From assembly GCF_000425405.1 (NCBI RefSeq), contig NZ_AUDJ01000016.1, positions 124,001-188,000 on the forward strand: a DNA stretch of 64,000 nucleotides, written 5' to 3'. Of this stretch, positions 41,800-50,650 are shown piece after piece (the first letter of the stretch is position 1; every line of letters begins with the position of its first letter). The notes under the pieces are model-generated. The model had not been told where the DNA came from, did not search any database, and was given only the letters and a program-made list of their open reading frames with translations. The position numbers and the translations under genes were made by a program. Source of the stretch: Ferrimonas kyonanensis DSM 18153. GTDB lineage: Bacteria; Pseudomonadota; Gammaproteobacteria; Enterobacterales; Shewanellaceae.

Positions 41800-42282
41800 A
41801 TGAAAAAAGCCAATTTGATTACCCGTGAAGGCTGGAATCTTCTGGAGCAGGAGCTGAAGTACCTGTGGAAAGAGGAGCGCCCCAGGGTGACTCAGGCCGT
41901 ACAGGAAGCGGCGGCACTGGGGGACCGATCTGAAAATGCCGAGTACATCTACGGCAAAAAGCGTCTGCGGGAGATCGACCGACGGGTGCGGTTTCTGTCC
42001 AAGCGGATGGAGGTGTTGCGCATAGTCGAGCCCGATGTCCGCCAGGAGGGCAAGGTGTTTTTCGGAGCCTGGGTGGAGTTGGAGTCCGAGGCCGGTGAGC
42101 ACAGCCGATATCAGCTGGTGGGACCGGACGAATTTAATGTCAGCGAGGGTAAGGTGAGTATCGACTCGCCGCTGGCCAGAGCCTTGTTGGGCAAGCAGGT
42201 GGATGACGAGGTGATCGTTGCCACACCTGAAGGCGAACAGGTGTACTATATCAACGAAATACGCTATCGAGCAGCGGATTAA
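41800..42282 (+). CDS. greB: Transcript cleavage factor GreB
   Basis: A 160-residue factor that enters the RNA polymerase secondary channel and rescues backtracked complexes. The coiled-coil N-terminus holds the acidic tip and GreB signature, AALGDRSENAEYIYGKKRLREID, where GreA would have NAEYHAA. The C-terminal FKBP-like domain follows. It sits 11 bases before ompR, so it could be co-transcribed with ompR-envZ. Confidence 0.96.
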   Translation: MKKANLITREGWNLLEQELKYLWKEERPRVTQAVQEAAALGDRSENAEYIYGKKRLREIDRRVRFLSKRMEVLRIVEPDVRQEGKVFFGAWVELESEAGEHSRYQLVGPDEFNVSEGKVSIDSPLARALLGKQVDDEVIVATPEGEQVYYINEIRYRAAD

Positions 42283-42293
42283 GGGAGAGGCGA

Positions 42294-43019
42294 ATGAATC
42301 AGGAAACCTCCAAGGTACTGGTGGTGGACGATGACCTGCGGTTGCGTGGGTTGATCGAACGTTATCTGGGTGAGCAGGGCTATCAGGTGCGTGCGGCGGC
42401 CAACGCCGAACAGATGGATCGCCTGCTGGAGCGGGAGAATTTCCACCTGCTGGTGCTGGACCTGATGTTGCCTGGTGAAGATGGCCTCAGTATCTGCCGT
42501 CGTCTGCGCCAGTCCAACAATGAGATTCCCATCGTGATGTTGACCGCCAAAGGCGATGAAGTGGACCGCATCATTGGCCTGGAACTGGGGGCCGATGACT
42601 ATCTGCCCAAGCCCTTTAATCCCCGTGAATTGCTGGCACGGATTAAGGCGGTACTGCGCCGTCGCCCCGGCGAACTGCCCGGTGCCCCGTCTCAGCAGGA
42701 GCAGGAGGTGGTGTTTGGTGATTACCGTCTCAACCTGGCGACCCGGGAGATGTTTAAAGGCGATGAAGTGATTCCGCTGACCTCCGGTGAATTTGCGGTG
42801 CTCAAGGTGCTGGTGTCTCATCCCAGAGAGCCGATGAGTCGGGACAAACTGATGAACCAGGCCAGGGGCCGGGACTACAGTGCCCTGGAGCGATCCATTG
42901 ATGTGCAGGTGTCGCGCCTGCGCCGGTTGATCGAAGATGACCCCAGTAACCCAAGATACATTCAGACCGTCTGGGGCCTGGGCTATGTCTTTGTTCCCGA
43001 CGGCAGTTCGGCTAAGTAG
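42294..43019 (+). CDS. ompR: Osmoregulatory response regulator OmpR
   Basis: A 241-residue response regulator with a receiver domain (VLVVDDDLRLR, phosphorylated Asp56 in LLVLDLMLPGEDG, MLTAKGDEVDR) and a C-terminal winged-helix DNA-binding domain (EPMSRDKLMNQARGRDYSALERSIDVQVSRLRRLIE). It is close to E. coli OmpR over its whole length. GGGAGAGG precedes the ATG. Its partner kinase starts 9 bases later. Confidence 0.96.
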   Translation: MNQETSKVLVVDDDLRLRGLIERYLGEQGYQVRAAANAEQMDRLLERENFHLLVLDLMLPGEDGLSICRRLRQSNNEIPIVMLTAKGDEVDRIIGLELGADDYLPKPFNPRELLARIKAVLRRRPGELPGAPSQQEQEVVFGDYRLNLATREMFKGDEVIPLTSGEFAVLKVLVSHPREPMSRDKLMNQARGRDYSALERSIDVQVSRLRRLIEDDPSNPRYIQTVWGLGYVFVPDGSSAK

Positions 43020-43028
43020 CGCCAGCGG

Positions 43029-44330
43029 ATGTTGACGCGACTGCTGCCCCGCAGCAATTTTGGTCAGACGGTGTTGCTGATTGGCTGCCTGCTGCTGATC
43101 AACCAACTGGTGTCCTATGTGTCGATGTCGATCTACGTGATTCGGCCATCGACGCAGCAGATCAACCAATTGCTGGCGCGTCAGGTGGAGCTGCTGTTTC
43201 GCGATCTGGAGCTGGATCGTACTCGGCTGACGGTGGTCGATGCGCTGCGGGACAAGCTGGAAGACGACGATTACATGGAGGTGTTCACCCAACCTGAGGC
43301 GCGCAAGAACGGCCTGAGCATGGCCCGGCGTTACTACGTGCTGTCGGATCAGATGTCCCAGTACCTGGGGGGCGATGCCGAAGTCCGCATCTCCGCCGGT
43401 GAGCAGTTCCTGATCTGGATTCGCCCGCCTCAGGCCCCGTCGGTGTGGCTGCGGGTCCCCCTGACCGGCTTCGATGAGTCGAAAATCTCTCCTCTGACTA
43501 TTTACCTGATGGTGATCGGTGCCCTGTCGGTGGCCGGCGGTTGGTGGTTCGCCCGTCAACAGAGTCGCCCCCTGAGGCGGTTGCAACGGGCGGCGCTGGC
43601 GGTGTCGCGGGGGAAATTCCCGGATCCGCTGCCACTAAAGGGGCCGGCGGAAGTGGTGGCGGTGATCCAGGCATTCAACCAGATGTCCCGTTCCATGAAG
43701 CAGTTGGAAACCGACCGCCAGTTGCTGTTGGCCGGGGTGTCTCATGACCTGAGAACCCCACTGACCCGCATTCGTCTGGCCAGTGAGATGATGGGAGACC
43801 AGGACAGCTTCCTGAAAGAGGGCATCGAGCACGACATCGATGACATGAACCAGATCATCGATCAGTTCATCGAATTTGTGCGCGGCAATCCGGCGGAAGA
43901 GTTGACCGAACACAGTTTGGATCAGCTGCTGCAGGAGGCGGCACAGCAGGAGAGTCTGCGTCACACCGAGGTGAAGCTGGAATTGGGGCAGGTGCCGGCG
44001 ATTTCGCTGCCGCTGGTGGCAATGAAACGGGTGCTGGCCAACCTGATTGAGAACGGCATTCGTTATGGTGGCGGCGACCTGAAATTGAGTTCTGGCTTTG
44101 ATGACCAGTGGGTGTGGTTTTCGGTGGCCGACAACGGCCCAGGCATTCCACCCCAGAAAATAGAGGCGTTGTTTGAGCCCTTTACTCAGGGGGATACGGC
44201 GCGAGGGTCGGTGGGGTCAGGATTGGGTCTGGCGATCGTAAAACGCGTGGTGGATAGCGAAGGGGGCCGGGTGGAACTGGCCAATCGCAGCCATGGAGGA
44301 CTGAAAGCGACAGTATGGTTACCTCGTTAA
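43029..44330 (+). CDS. envZ: Osmosensor histidine kinase EnvZ
   Basis: A 433-residue inner-membrane kinase with two transmembrane helices (about residues 12-35 and 160-180), a periplasmic loop between them, a HAMP linker ([18 protein letters not shown]), the dimerisation/phosphoacceptor helix with His239 in [15 protein letters not shown], and an ATP-binding domain ([29 protein letters not shown]). It phosphorylates and dephosphorylates OmpR. Its 3' end overlaps the next gene by 16 bases. Confidence 0.95.
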   Translation: MLTRLLPRSNFGQTVLLIGCLLLINQLVSYVSMSIYVIRPSTQQINQLLARQVELLFRDLELDRTRLTVVDALRDKLEDDDYMEVFTQPEARKNGLSMARRYYVLSDQMSQYLGGDAEVRISAGEQFLIWIRPPQAPSVWLRVPLTGFDESKISPLTIYLMVIGALSVAGGWWFARQQSRPLRRLQRAALAVSRGKFPDPLPLKGPAEVVAVIQAFNQMSRSMKQLETDRQLLLAGVSHDLRTPLTRIRLASEMMGDQDSFLKEGIEHDIDDMNQIIDQFIEFVRGNPAEELTEHSLDQLLQEAAQQESLRHTEVKLELGQVPAISLPLVAMKRVLANLIENGIRYGGGDLKLSSGFDDQWVWFSVADNGPGIPPQKIEALFEPFTQGDTARGSVGSGLGLAIVKRVVDSEGGRVELANRSHGGLKATVWLPR

Positions 44331-45142
44331 TGCTGGCGGCCGCCCTGGCGGCGCCGAAACCACCCCAACTGCTGCCGCTACCGTCGGCGCTGGATGAGAT
44401 CTCCGGCATCGCCTGGGACGGCCAACAGTTGTGGGCGCACAATGACAGTGGCGACAGTGCCCGACTGTTTCGTTTCTCTGCTGCGGGAGAGCCTCTGGGT
44501 CAGGTGCGCTTCAGTGGCGTTCGAGCCCGGGACTGGGAGGATGTGGCCAGCGATGGTGAGCACCTGTTTGTGGCGGACTGTGGCAACAATCGCGGCAACC
44601 GTGAGGATTTGACCATCTATCGGACGCCGATTCCCGAGGGCGATGGCCCGGTGAGTGCGGTGCCGATCCATTTCAGCTTTGCCGAGCAGACCGACTTTAG
44701 CCGCAAGGGCTACACCCATAACTTTGACTGCGAAGCCCTGGTGGCCACCAGGGAGTCGCTGTGGGTGTTCTCTAAAAACTGGGGTAACGGTCGCTCGCGG
44801 GTGTATAAGTTGCCAAAAACCCCCGGCAGTTATCGAGTCGAGGCGCAGCAGTCTTTGCCGGTGTGGGGGTACATCAGCGCCGCCGACTGGCAGCCTCAGA
44901 CGGGAAAGCTGGCCCTGTTGGGCTATCGTGGTGGCTTGGATTTCAATGCCTTCGTGTGGATTGCCGATCTGAACGAGCAGGGGGTCGACTGGGAGCACGC
45001 CAAGGAGTACCGGCCGGTCGCGGATGGCCAATGGGAAGCCCTGACCTGGGTTTCGCCGACGACCCTGTTATTGGGTAAGGAGTCCAGCGACGTCAGTGAT
45101 GCCGGTTGGCAACTGTGGCAGCCACCGCAAGGGGCAGAGTGA
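44315..45142 (+). CDS. Secreted beta-propeller-like protein of unknown function
   Basis: A 275-residue protein with a short export signal ([13 protein letters not shown]). The repeated pattern of short strands ([90 protein letters not shown]) suggests a beta-propeller, similar to esterase-like phytase-family or NHL-type proteins. No catalytic residues can be named. It overlaps envZ by 16 bases and ends the ompR-envZ unit before a terminator, so it may be expressed with this two-component system. Confidence 0.7.
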   Translation: MVTSLMLAAALAAPKPPQLLPLPSALDEISGIAWDGQQLWAHNDSGDSARLFRFSAAGEPLGQVRFSGVRARDWEDVASDGEHLFVADCGNNRGNREDLTIYRTPIPEGDGPVSAVPIHFSFAEQTDFSRKGYTHNFDCEALVATRESLWVFSKNWGNGRSRVYKLPKTPGSYRVEAQQSLPVWGYISAADWQPQTGKLALLGYRGGLDFNAFVWIADLNEQGVDWEHAKEYRPVADGQWEALTWVSPTTLLLGKESSDVSDAGWQLWQPPQGAE

Positions 45143-45160
45143 GCTTAGCAGCACAAAAAC

Positions 45161-45184
45161 AGGGCACCAAGGGGTGCCCTTTTT
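45161..45184. terminator. Terminator of the ompR-envZ unit (bidirectional)
   Basis: AGGGCACC (45161-45168) pairs with GGTGCCCT (45173-45180), followed by T-run on plus; an A-run before the left arm (45155-45159) gives a T-run on minus, so it also serves the convergent protease gene. Confidence 0.9.
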
Positions 45185-45202
45185 AATGGCTGCGAATCGA
45201 GA

Positions 45203-46990
45203 TTATTCGTAGCTGATGGTGACCGTCAGGCCGGAGAAGGCGCGATAGGCGCGAATGCCGACGTGCCAGGTACCTGCAGACGGGTTGGAAGCCACGCAGG
45301 TTTCGTCATTGCCGTAGTCGTACGGGCGGCACTCGTAGTCACGGGTCGTCGGCTGGCTGCCAAAGCGGGTGTAGAGATCCGCATCGCCGCTGCCGCCGCT
45401 GGTGGTGACGGTCAAGGTGGTGGTGCCGGCAGGCACATCGACGCTGTAGAAGACCCAGTCCCGGCGGTCGGCAGAGACGTTCTCATGGATGATGGTGTCG
45501 CCATCACCGTTACCGCCACCGGTGTCGCCCCCGGCCGCTGCTGCGACGGCGGCAGCGGAATCCACCAGGCCGACACCGCAGTTGGAACAGCCATCCGCCC
45601 GTGAGGTTGACTTAAGCAGGCTTTCTGCTTTGTCCGGAGTCATGCTGGGATCCGCTTCGTACATCAGCGCGACCAGGCCTGCCACGTGAGGGGCGGCCAT
45701 GGAGGTGCCCTGAATGTAGTCGTAGTTGTCGGCACCCGGATTCAGGCTGCCGGCGTTGTAGGTGGACAGAACGCCGTTAGGGTCGCCAGCAAAGCTCATG
45801 GCGCCGCCGGGAGCGGACACATCCACCACGTTGCCGTAGTTGGAGTAGTAGGCGCGGTTGCCGTCACGGCCGAGGGCAGAGACGGTAATCACGCCGTCAC
45901 AGTTCGCCGGGTTGTGGGCACTGGCGTTTTCATTGGAGTTACCGGCGGCTACCACCACGGTGGCGCCGTTGGCTCGGGCGGTGTTGATGGCGGCTTGTGA
46001 GGTGGCGCTACAGGCTCCGCCGCCTCCCAGGCTCATGTTGATGACGTCAGCAGGGTTGGCGTTGGCCGGAACTCCGGACACCGAGCCGCCAGATGCCCAG
46101 ATGATGCCATCGGCGATGTCAGAGGTATAGCCGCCGCATTTACCCAGTACCCGTACCGGTACCACTTTGGCGCCGTAGGCGACACCGGTGACACCTTGAT
46201 TGTTATTGCCGACGGCGGCGACGGTACCGGCGACGTGAGTGCCGTGCCAGCTGCTGCCTTGATCGGAGGGCGGGTAGTTGTTGCCGCACTCGCCGGCCAG
46301 AACGTGGTCACCGGGATCCTGGGCGTCGCTGTCACGGCCGTCGCCGTCCACGGACACGAAGGTGTCGTTGATCATGTCGTAACCAGGCAGGATGTTGCCC
46401 ACCAGATCGGCATGGGGGCGGTAACCGGTGTCCAGTACGGCAACCACGGTGCCGGCACCGGTAACGCTGTCCCAGGCGGCGGGCAGGTTCATGCCGGCCG
46501 CCGCCTCATAATAGTGCCACTGATCGCTGTAGCGCGGATCGTTGGGCGTGGCCAGCGGCCGCAGGATCTGGTCAATCTCGATGGATTGGATGTTGTCATC
46601 GGCGCGCAGCATGGAATCCATCAGCTGACGAGCCTGGGTCTGATCCAGGCTCTCTTTGACGGCGAAGACGTGACGCTGGGCCAGTGCCATGCTGCGGACG
46701 AAGCGGATGTTGCTGCTCAGTTGGCTGCTAAGGACGTCGGCCTTCTGCTGCATCACCTTACCGCGTTCGGCGCTGCTCATGTTGGACATCAGCATGGGGC
46801 CGTTCAGATCCTGCTTATAGTGGACGATGAAGCGGGTTTGAGGGCCGGTGCCGGCGCGCTTGGCCAGCGCGTTGCTGGTGATGGTCAGTCCTGGCCCGGT
46901 AGCGGGTTCCCAGGCCAGAGCTGGAGTGCTCAGGGCTGCGGTCAGCGCGGCACTGAGGGCCAGCTTGGTAAAGGTCGTAGCTTGAGTCAT
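45203..46990 (-). CDS. Secreted S8 (subtilisin-family) serine protease with PPC domain
   Basis: A 595-residue protease: signal peptide about 1-26, an I9-like propeptide (TRFIVHYKQDLNGPM... to about residue 145), the peptidase S8 domain with Asp187 (VVAVLDTGY), His249 (SSWHGTHVAG) and Ser430 (GTSMAAPHVAG), a Gly-rich linker (GGDTGGGNGDGD) and a C-terminal pre-peptidase domain (about 505-595) with GSGDADLYTRFGSQPTT. Such PPC domains are common in proteases exported by type II systems, and a full gsp operon lies 3.7 kb away. The ATG at 46990 is preferred to 46996 because AAGGGA is then six bases upstream. Confidence 0.93.
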   Translation of the reverse strand: MTQATTFTKLALSAALTAALSTPALAWEPATGPGLTITSNALAKRAGTGPQTRFIVHYKQDLNGPMLMSNMSSAERGKVMQQKADVLSSQLSSNIRFVRSMALAQRHVFAVKESLDQTQARQLMDSMLRADDNIQSIEIDQILRPLATPNDPRYSDQWHYYEAAAGMNLPAAWDSVTGAGTVVAVLDTGYRPHADLVGNILPGYDMINDTFVSVDGDGRDSDAQDPGDHVLAGECGNNYPPSDQGSSWHGTHVAGTVAAVGNNNQGVTGVAYGAKVVPVRVLGKCGGYTSDIADGIIWASGGSVSGVPANANPADVINMSLGGGGACSATSQAAINTARANGATVVVAAGNSNENASAHNPANCDGVITVSALGRDGNRAYYSNYGNVVDVSAPGGAMSFAGDPNGVLSTYNAGSLNPGADNYDYIQGTSMAAPHVAGLVALMYEADPSMTPDKAESLLKSTSRADGCSNCGVGLVDSAAAVAAAAGGDTGGGNGDGDTIIHENVSADRRDWVFYSVDVPAGTTTLTVTTSGGSGDADLYTRFGSQPTTRDYECRPYDYGNDETCVASNPSAGTWHVGIRAYRAFSGLTVTISYE

Positions 46991-47229
46991 GTTCATTCCC
47001 TTGATTGAAATAGTTGCGATCGTCAATGTTCGTCCTTCCCCATCGACTGCTCGAAAATTATCACCTGTGCATCTTTTGCTCAAACTGGCGTTTTGCCGAT
47101 ATCGAGGGTGCTGTAATCTCTGCTTTCCACTTGAATAGCCACTTAAAACAGAGGTTTAAACTGAGGTGGTGAGTCAGTGATCCGCAGCCGAAGGCGCTGC
47201 ATCAAGGGCTGGCGATGATGGGATAAAAT

Positions 47230-47319
47230 ATTCAATTAAGCGGCTTTCCGTTGCTGATGTAAGCCAATGGCCATTGCCGTTGTAGTCAGCGGATCGGCCC
47301 AGCAGGCCGATTTTTTTTT
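47230..47319 (+). ncRNA. Candidate small RNA ending in an orphan terminator
   Basis: The region from just after TAAAAT (47224-47229) to the T-run at 47319 would give a transcript of about 80 to 90 bases that includes the palindrome CAATGGCCATTG. No convincing -35 element is seen. The proposal rests mainly on the strong orphan terminator. Confidence 0.3.
47293..47319 (+). terminator. Orphan intrinsic terminator on plus strand
   Basis: ATCGGCC (47293-47299), loop CAGCA, GGCCGAT (47305-47311), followed by nine T. The genes on both sides are on minus, so it does not belong to any called gene. Confidence 0.85.
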
Positions 47320-47338
47320 ACGGTGACACACAAAATGT

Positions 47339-47365
47339 AAAAAAGCCGCCCTCTATGGGGCGGCT
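47339..47365 (-). terminator. Intrinsic terminator of pckA
   Basis: On minus, AGCCGCCC (47365-47358) pairs with GGGCGGCT (47351-47344) and is followed by a T-run. It starts 22 bases after the pckA stop. Confidence 0.88.
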
Positions 47366-47386
47366 CGGTGACGATATCTAAAGGTG

Positions 47387-48928
47387 TCAGCGTTTCGGAC
47401 CGGCATCGATGATGGCTTGAGGCACGTCGTATTTGACAAAGTTCTCGCTAAACTCGGCCGCCAGCTTAGCGGCATAGCGATCGTATTCGTCCTGATCGGC
47501 CCAGGTGTTTCGGGGGTTCAGTAGGCTGCTGTCGACGCCGCTGACCGCGACCGGTACCGACAGGTTCAACTGCGGCAGGTGCTCGGTCTTGGTGTCGGCC
47601 AGTTCCCCGGAGACAATGGCGTCGATGATGGCGCGGGTGGTGGGGATGTCAAACCGTTGCCCCTGACCGTAAGGCCCTCCGGTCCAGCCGGTATTCACCA
47701 GATACACCTTAGTATCGAAACTCTCAATCCGCTTCATCAGCAGCTGGGCGTACACGCCGGCGGCCCTGGGGAAGAATGGCGCGCCGAAGCAGGTGGAGAA
47801 GGTGGACTCGATGCCAGCGGAGGAACCCATCTCGGTTGAACCCACTTTGGCGGTGTATCCAGACAGGAAATGGTAGGCGGCGGCTTCTTTGCTGAGGCAG
47901 GAAACCGGCGGCAGAACGCCGGAAACGTCACAGGTGAGGAACACCACCGCGTTGGGCTCGGCGCCGCGGTTGGCGGCGATTCGGCGCTCGATGTGCTCCA
48001 GTGGGTAGGCCGCACGGCTGTTCTGGGTGAGGCGGTCATCGCCATAATCCGGGGTCCGCTGTGGTGTCAGCACCACGTTTTCCAGCACGGTACCGAAATG
48101 GATGGCGTCCCAGATGACCGGCTCATTCTTGGCCGACAGATCGATGCACTTGGCGTAACAGCCGCCCTCAATGTTGAACACCCCCCCCGGGGCCCAGCCG
48201 TGTTCATCATCGCCGATCAGAGCGCGCTTGGGGTCCGCCGACAGGGTGGTCTTTCCGGTGCCGGACAGACCGAAGAACAGGGTGGTGTCGCCGGTCTCGC
48301 CGACGTTGGCCGAGCAATGCATCGGCAGCACACCTTTGGCGGGCAGCAGGAAGTTCTGCACCGAAAACATCGACTTTTTCATCTCGCCGGCGTAGCGCAT
48401 GCCGGCCAGCAGCACTTTGCGCTGAGCAAAGTTGATGATCACACAGCCGTCGGAATGGGTGCCGTCTCGTTGCGGTTGGCATTGAAAGCCCGGGGCGTTG
48501 TAGATCTGCCATTCCGGCTTATCAGACTGATTGTACTTCTTGGGCACAATGAACAGGTTGCGGGCAAACAGTTGTTGCCAGGCGGTTTCGGTAGTCACCC
48601 GTACCGGCAGGTAGTGTTCGGGGTCGGCGCCGACTTCCAGTTCAGACTGAAAACACTCCTTTTCGGCCAGATAGGCCTCCACCTGCAGCCACAAGGCATC
48701 GAATTTGTCGCTGTCGAACGGGCGGTTGACCTTGCCCCAGTCGATGTCGGCGTCGGTACTGGGTTCTCGAACGATGAAGCGGTCGTTGGGTGAGCGGCCG
48801 GTCCTGGTACCGGTTTCGACACAGAGGGCACCGTTGTCGGCGAGGACGCCCTCGCCACGTGCCAGTGCTTGCTCAACCAGTTCGCTGGTGGAGAGGTTGG
48901 GCAATACACGCATCCTGCATGTGGTCAT
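47387..48928 (-). CDS. pckA: Phosphoenolpyruvate carboxykinase (ATP)
   Basis: A 513-residue enzyme that converts oxaloacetate and ATP to phosphoenolpyruvate, the entry to gluconeogenesis. The kinase P-loop [13 protein letters not shown], the [16 protein letters not shown] substrate loop, [16 protein letters not shown] (metal-ligand lysine region) and [13 protein letters not shown] are all present. The ATG at 48928 is chosen because AAGGAG lies ten bases upstream and the length then fits Shewanella-type enzymes; the frame opens at 49039. An inverted repeat lies in its upstream region. Confidence 0.96.
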   Translation of the reverse strand: MTTCRMRVLPNLSTSELVEQALARGEGVLADNGALCVETGTRTGRSPNDRFIVREPSTDADIDWGKVNRPFDSDKFDALWLQVEAYLAEKECFQSELEVGADPEHYLPVRVTTETAWQQLFARNLFIVPKKYNQSDKPEWQIYNAPGFQCQPQRDGTHSDGCVIINFAQRKVLLAGMRYAGEMKKSMFSVQNFLLPAKGVLPMHCSANVGETGDTTLFFGLSGTGKTTLSADPKRALIGDDEHGWAPGGVFNIEGGCYAKCIDLSAKNEPVIWDAIHFGTVLENVVLTPQRTPDYGDDRLTQNSRAAYPLEHIERRIAANRGAEPNAVVFLTCDVSGVLPPVSCLSKEAAAYHFLSGYTAKVGSTEMGSSAGIESTFSTCFGAPFFPRAAGVYAQLLMKRIESFDTKVYLVNTGWTGGPYGQGQRFDIPTTRAIIDAIVSGELADTKTEHLPQLNLSVPVAVSGVDSSLLNPRNTWADQDEYDRYAAKLAAEFSENFVKYDVPQAIIDAGPKR

Positions 48929-48993
48929 ACTGTTTTGACTCCTTGGCGCGATGGTCAGGCCATCAGCCTTATTCAATTTTTTTGGGGACTGGG

Positions 48994-49012
48994 TTGAACA
49001 TTTACTGTTCAA
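48994..49012. promoter_or_regulatory. Inverted repeat upstream of pckA
   Basis: TTGAAC (48994-48999) and GTTCAA (49007-49012) are exact complements with a 7-base spacer, about 66 bases before the pckA start. It is a candidate operator; no regulator is assigned. Confidence 0.4.
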
Positions 49013-49110
49013 TGAGGAGTGTAGCGAGGATGGGCGCAAAGATCGATGTTCGTGAGCGGGGTCACAGGGCGACCTGATGGTCGCCCTTATTCATTGATAG
49101 CGGGAATCTA

Positions 49111-49974
49111 TCAGTGTTGTTGGTCAGACTGGGGGGCGCTGCCGGACCACAGCGCTTCCAGATCGATGCGATCGAAGCGGTAATTTTCGCCACAGTAGTC
49201 GCAATGGATGTTGATCTGACCCTGTTCCTCGACGATCTCCAGCAGCTCATCCTTGTGCAGGCTGGCCAGGGCGTTGAGGCTGCGCTGCTTGGAGCAGCCG
49301 CACTTGAAGCTGACGTCGGTGGCGTCAAACAGGCGCACCTGCTCCTGGTGGTAGAGGCGATGCAGTACCTGTTCTGCCTCCAGGCCAAACAGCTCGTCGG
49401 CTTTGACCGTGTCGGTCAGGGACTCCAGGTGCTCGAACTCCACATCCTGCTCTTTGTCGCTCTGAGGCAGGACCTGCAGCAGCATGCCGGCGGCGTTAAC
49501 GCCATCGGCGTGCAGCCACAGTCGGGTCTTCAACTGCTCCGACTGGGCGAAGTACTGCTCCAGGCAGCCGGCGACGCTGTCTTCGCTGAGGCCAACGATG
49601 CCCTGATAGCGTTCGCCGTCGGTGGGGGTGATGGTGATCACCAGCTGGCCGGTGCCAATCAGCTCACGCAAGTCCTGCTGCTGCGGCTCCCCTTCCCAGC
49701 GAGCGATGGCGCGCAGTTGCTGGTTGTGATTGCCATTGACGGCCACCAGGCTGATGGGGCCGTTGCCCTGCAGTTGAACCGCAATTTCGCCTTCGAACTT
49801 CAGGATGGCGGTCAGTAGAGAGGTCGCGGCCAGCATTTCACCCATCAGGGTGGCGACCTGCTTGGGGTAGGGTTTGCCGGCCAGCATTTGCTGGTAGCTG
49901 TCTTGCAGCTGCACGATCTCACCACGGACGTCGGCTTGCTCGAACAGGTAGCGGTGTAATTTGTCTTGGCTCAT
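49111..49974 (-). CDS. hslO: Redox-regulated chaperone Hsp33
   Basis: A 287-residue cytoplasmic chaperone that is switched on by oxidation and heat. The C-terminal redox switch binds zinc through four cysteines in FKCGCSKQRS and CDYCGENYRF. The N-terminal domain shows GEMLAATSLLTAILKFEGEIAVQLQGNGPISLVAVNG. It lies 13 bases after hslR on minus, so the two heat-shock genes form an operon. Confidence 0.96.
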   Translation of the reverse strand: MSQDKLHRYLFEQADVRGEIVQLQDSYQQMLAGKPYPKQVATLMGEMLAATSLLTAILKFEGEIAVQLQGNGPISLVAVNGNHNQQLRAIARWEGEPQQQDLRELIGTGQLVITITPTDGERYQGIVGLSEDSVAGCLEQYFAQSEQLKTRLWLHADGVNAAGMLLQVLPQSDKEQDVEFEHLESLTDTVKADELFGLEAEQVLHRLYHQEQVRLFDATDVSFKCGCSKQRSLNALASLHKDELLEIVEEQGQINIHCDYCGENYRFDRIDLEALWSGSAPQSDQQH

Positions 49975-49987
49975 GATGGTCTCTCGT

Positions 49988-50392
49988 TTACTGCTGTTTC
50001 AGCTTCATGATTTGGCGGCGTTGTTTTTTGTCGGGGCGAACCGAGGGGTTGGCCATTCCGGCTGCCAGGATGTGTCGAGATGTGGAGGCGGCCTGGCGTT
50101 TTTTCAAGCTTTGTTCGGTCTCAAGATACATTTCTTGAGCCAAAGGGGCGGATAACCGCTTCTCGGACAGGCCCTTTATTTCCACTTCTTTTTCATCATG
50201 CCCTTGCCATAGTTTTATCATTCCGCCGATAGAAACCTGACGACTGGGCTTGCATCTTTGGCCGTTATAGTGGACTTTTCCTCCACTGACCATTTCCTGA
50301 GCCAGAGCCCGGGTTTTGTAAAAACGTGCGGCCCACAGCCATTTATCCAGGCGGACAGCAGTAATTTCTGTATTGGTACGTTTTTTGGTCAT
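49988..50392 (-). CDS. hslR: Heat-shock ribosome-associated protein Hsp15
   Basis: A 134-residue RNA-binding protein that frees 50S subunits carrying stalled nascent chains. The S4 domain is clear: VRLDKWLWAARFYKTRALAQEMVSGGKVHYNGQRCKPSRQVSIGGMI. The C-terminus is basic (RPDKKQRRQIMKLKQQ). It is the first gene of hslR-hslO and is divergent from the gsp operon. Confidence 0.93.
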   Translation of the reverse strand: MTKKRTNTEITAVRLDKWLWAARFYKTRALAQEMVSGGKVHYNGQRCKPSRQVSIGGMIKLWQGHDEKEVEIKGLSEKRLSAPLAQEMYLETEQSLKKRQAASTSRHILAAGMANPSVRPDKKQRRQIMKLKQQ

Positions 50393-50428
50393 GGTCAGTG
50401 TCAGATTATGAAAAGAGTGACATAACGG

Positions 50429-50450
50429 CAGTTTTTAAGATCAAAAACTG
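50429..50450. other. Stem-loop between hslR and gspC
   Basis: CAGTTTTT (50429-50436) pairs with AAAAACTG (50443-50450). It lies 37 bases upstream of the hslR start on minus. Role unknown. Confidence 0.35.
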
Positions 50451-50493
50451 GGGAGGCCTCACAGCGTGATGCGGTCGCCAAAGGTAGCATAAT

Positions 50494-50509
50494 TGGTCAA
50501 ATTTGACCA
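50494..50509. promoter_or_regulatory. 16-bp perfect palindrome over the gspC promoter
   Basis: TGGTCAAATTTGACCA is fully self-complementary and overlaps the -35 element of the candidate gsp promoter. A repressor site is the simplest reading. The regulator is not known. Confidence 0.6.
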
Positions 50510-50531
50510 TTATTCGCCTATCTACTTTTAT
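50503..50531 (+). promoter_or_regulatory. Candidate promoter of the gsp operon
   Basis: TTGACC (50503-50508) and TTTTAT (50526-50531) are 17 bases apart and lie about 120 bases upstream of gspC. Confidence 0.5.
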
Positions 50532-50650
50532 TGTCCAAGTATTATGCTTGTTCGTACGGCAGACCGTGGGTTAGCATGAATATTTGTGAAATTTCTTTCT
50601 AAATGAACTCGATAATGCTGCTGGCTGGATGAGTAAAGAGCACTAATAAT

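Larger units (their letters stand above)
46991..47386. other. Long intergenic region between protease gene and pckA
   Basis: No credible protein gene was found here. It contains the pckA terminator (minus), a strong plus-strand terminator at 47293-47319 with no plus-strand gene in front of it, a possible -10 element TAAAAT (47224-47229) and a 12-bp perfect palindrome CAATGGCCATTG (47265-47276). A small RNA on plus ending at about 47319 is a reasonable guess. Confidence 0.5.

Noticed and set aside
47271-47330. Short plus-strand reading frame over the orphan terminator
   Set aside because: It would run through the terminator stem and T-run and has no ribosome binding site, so an RNA is more likely than a peptide.
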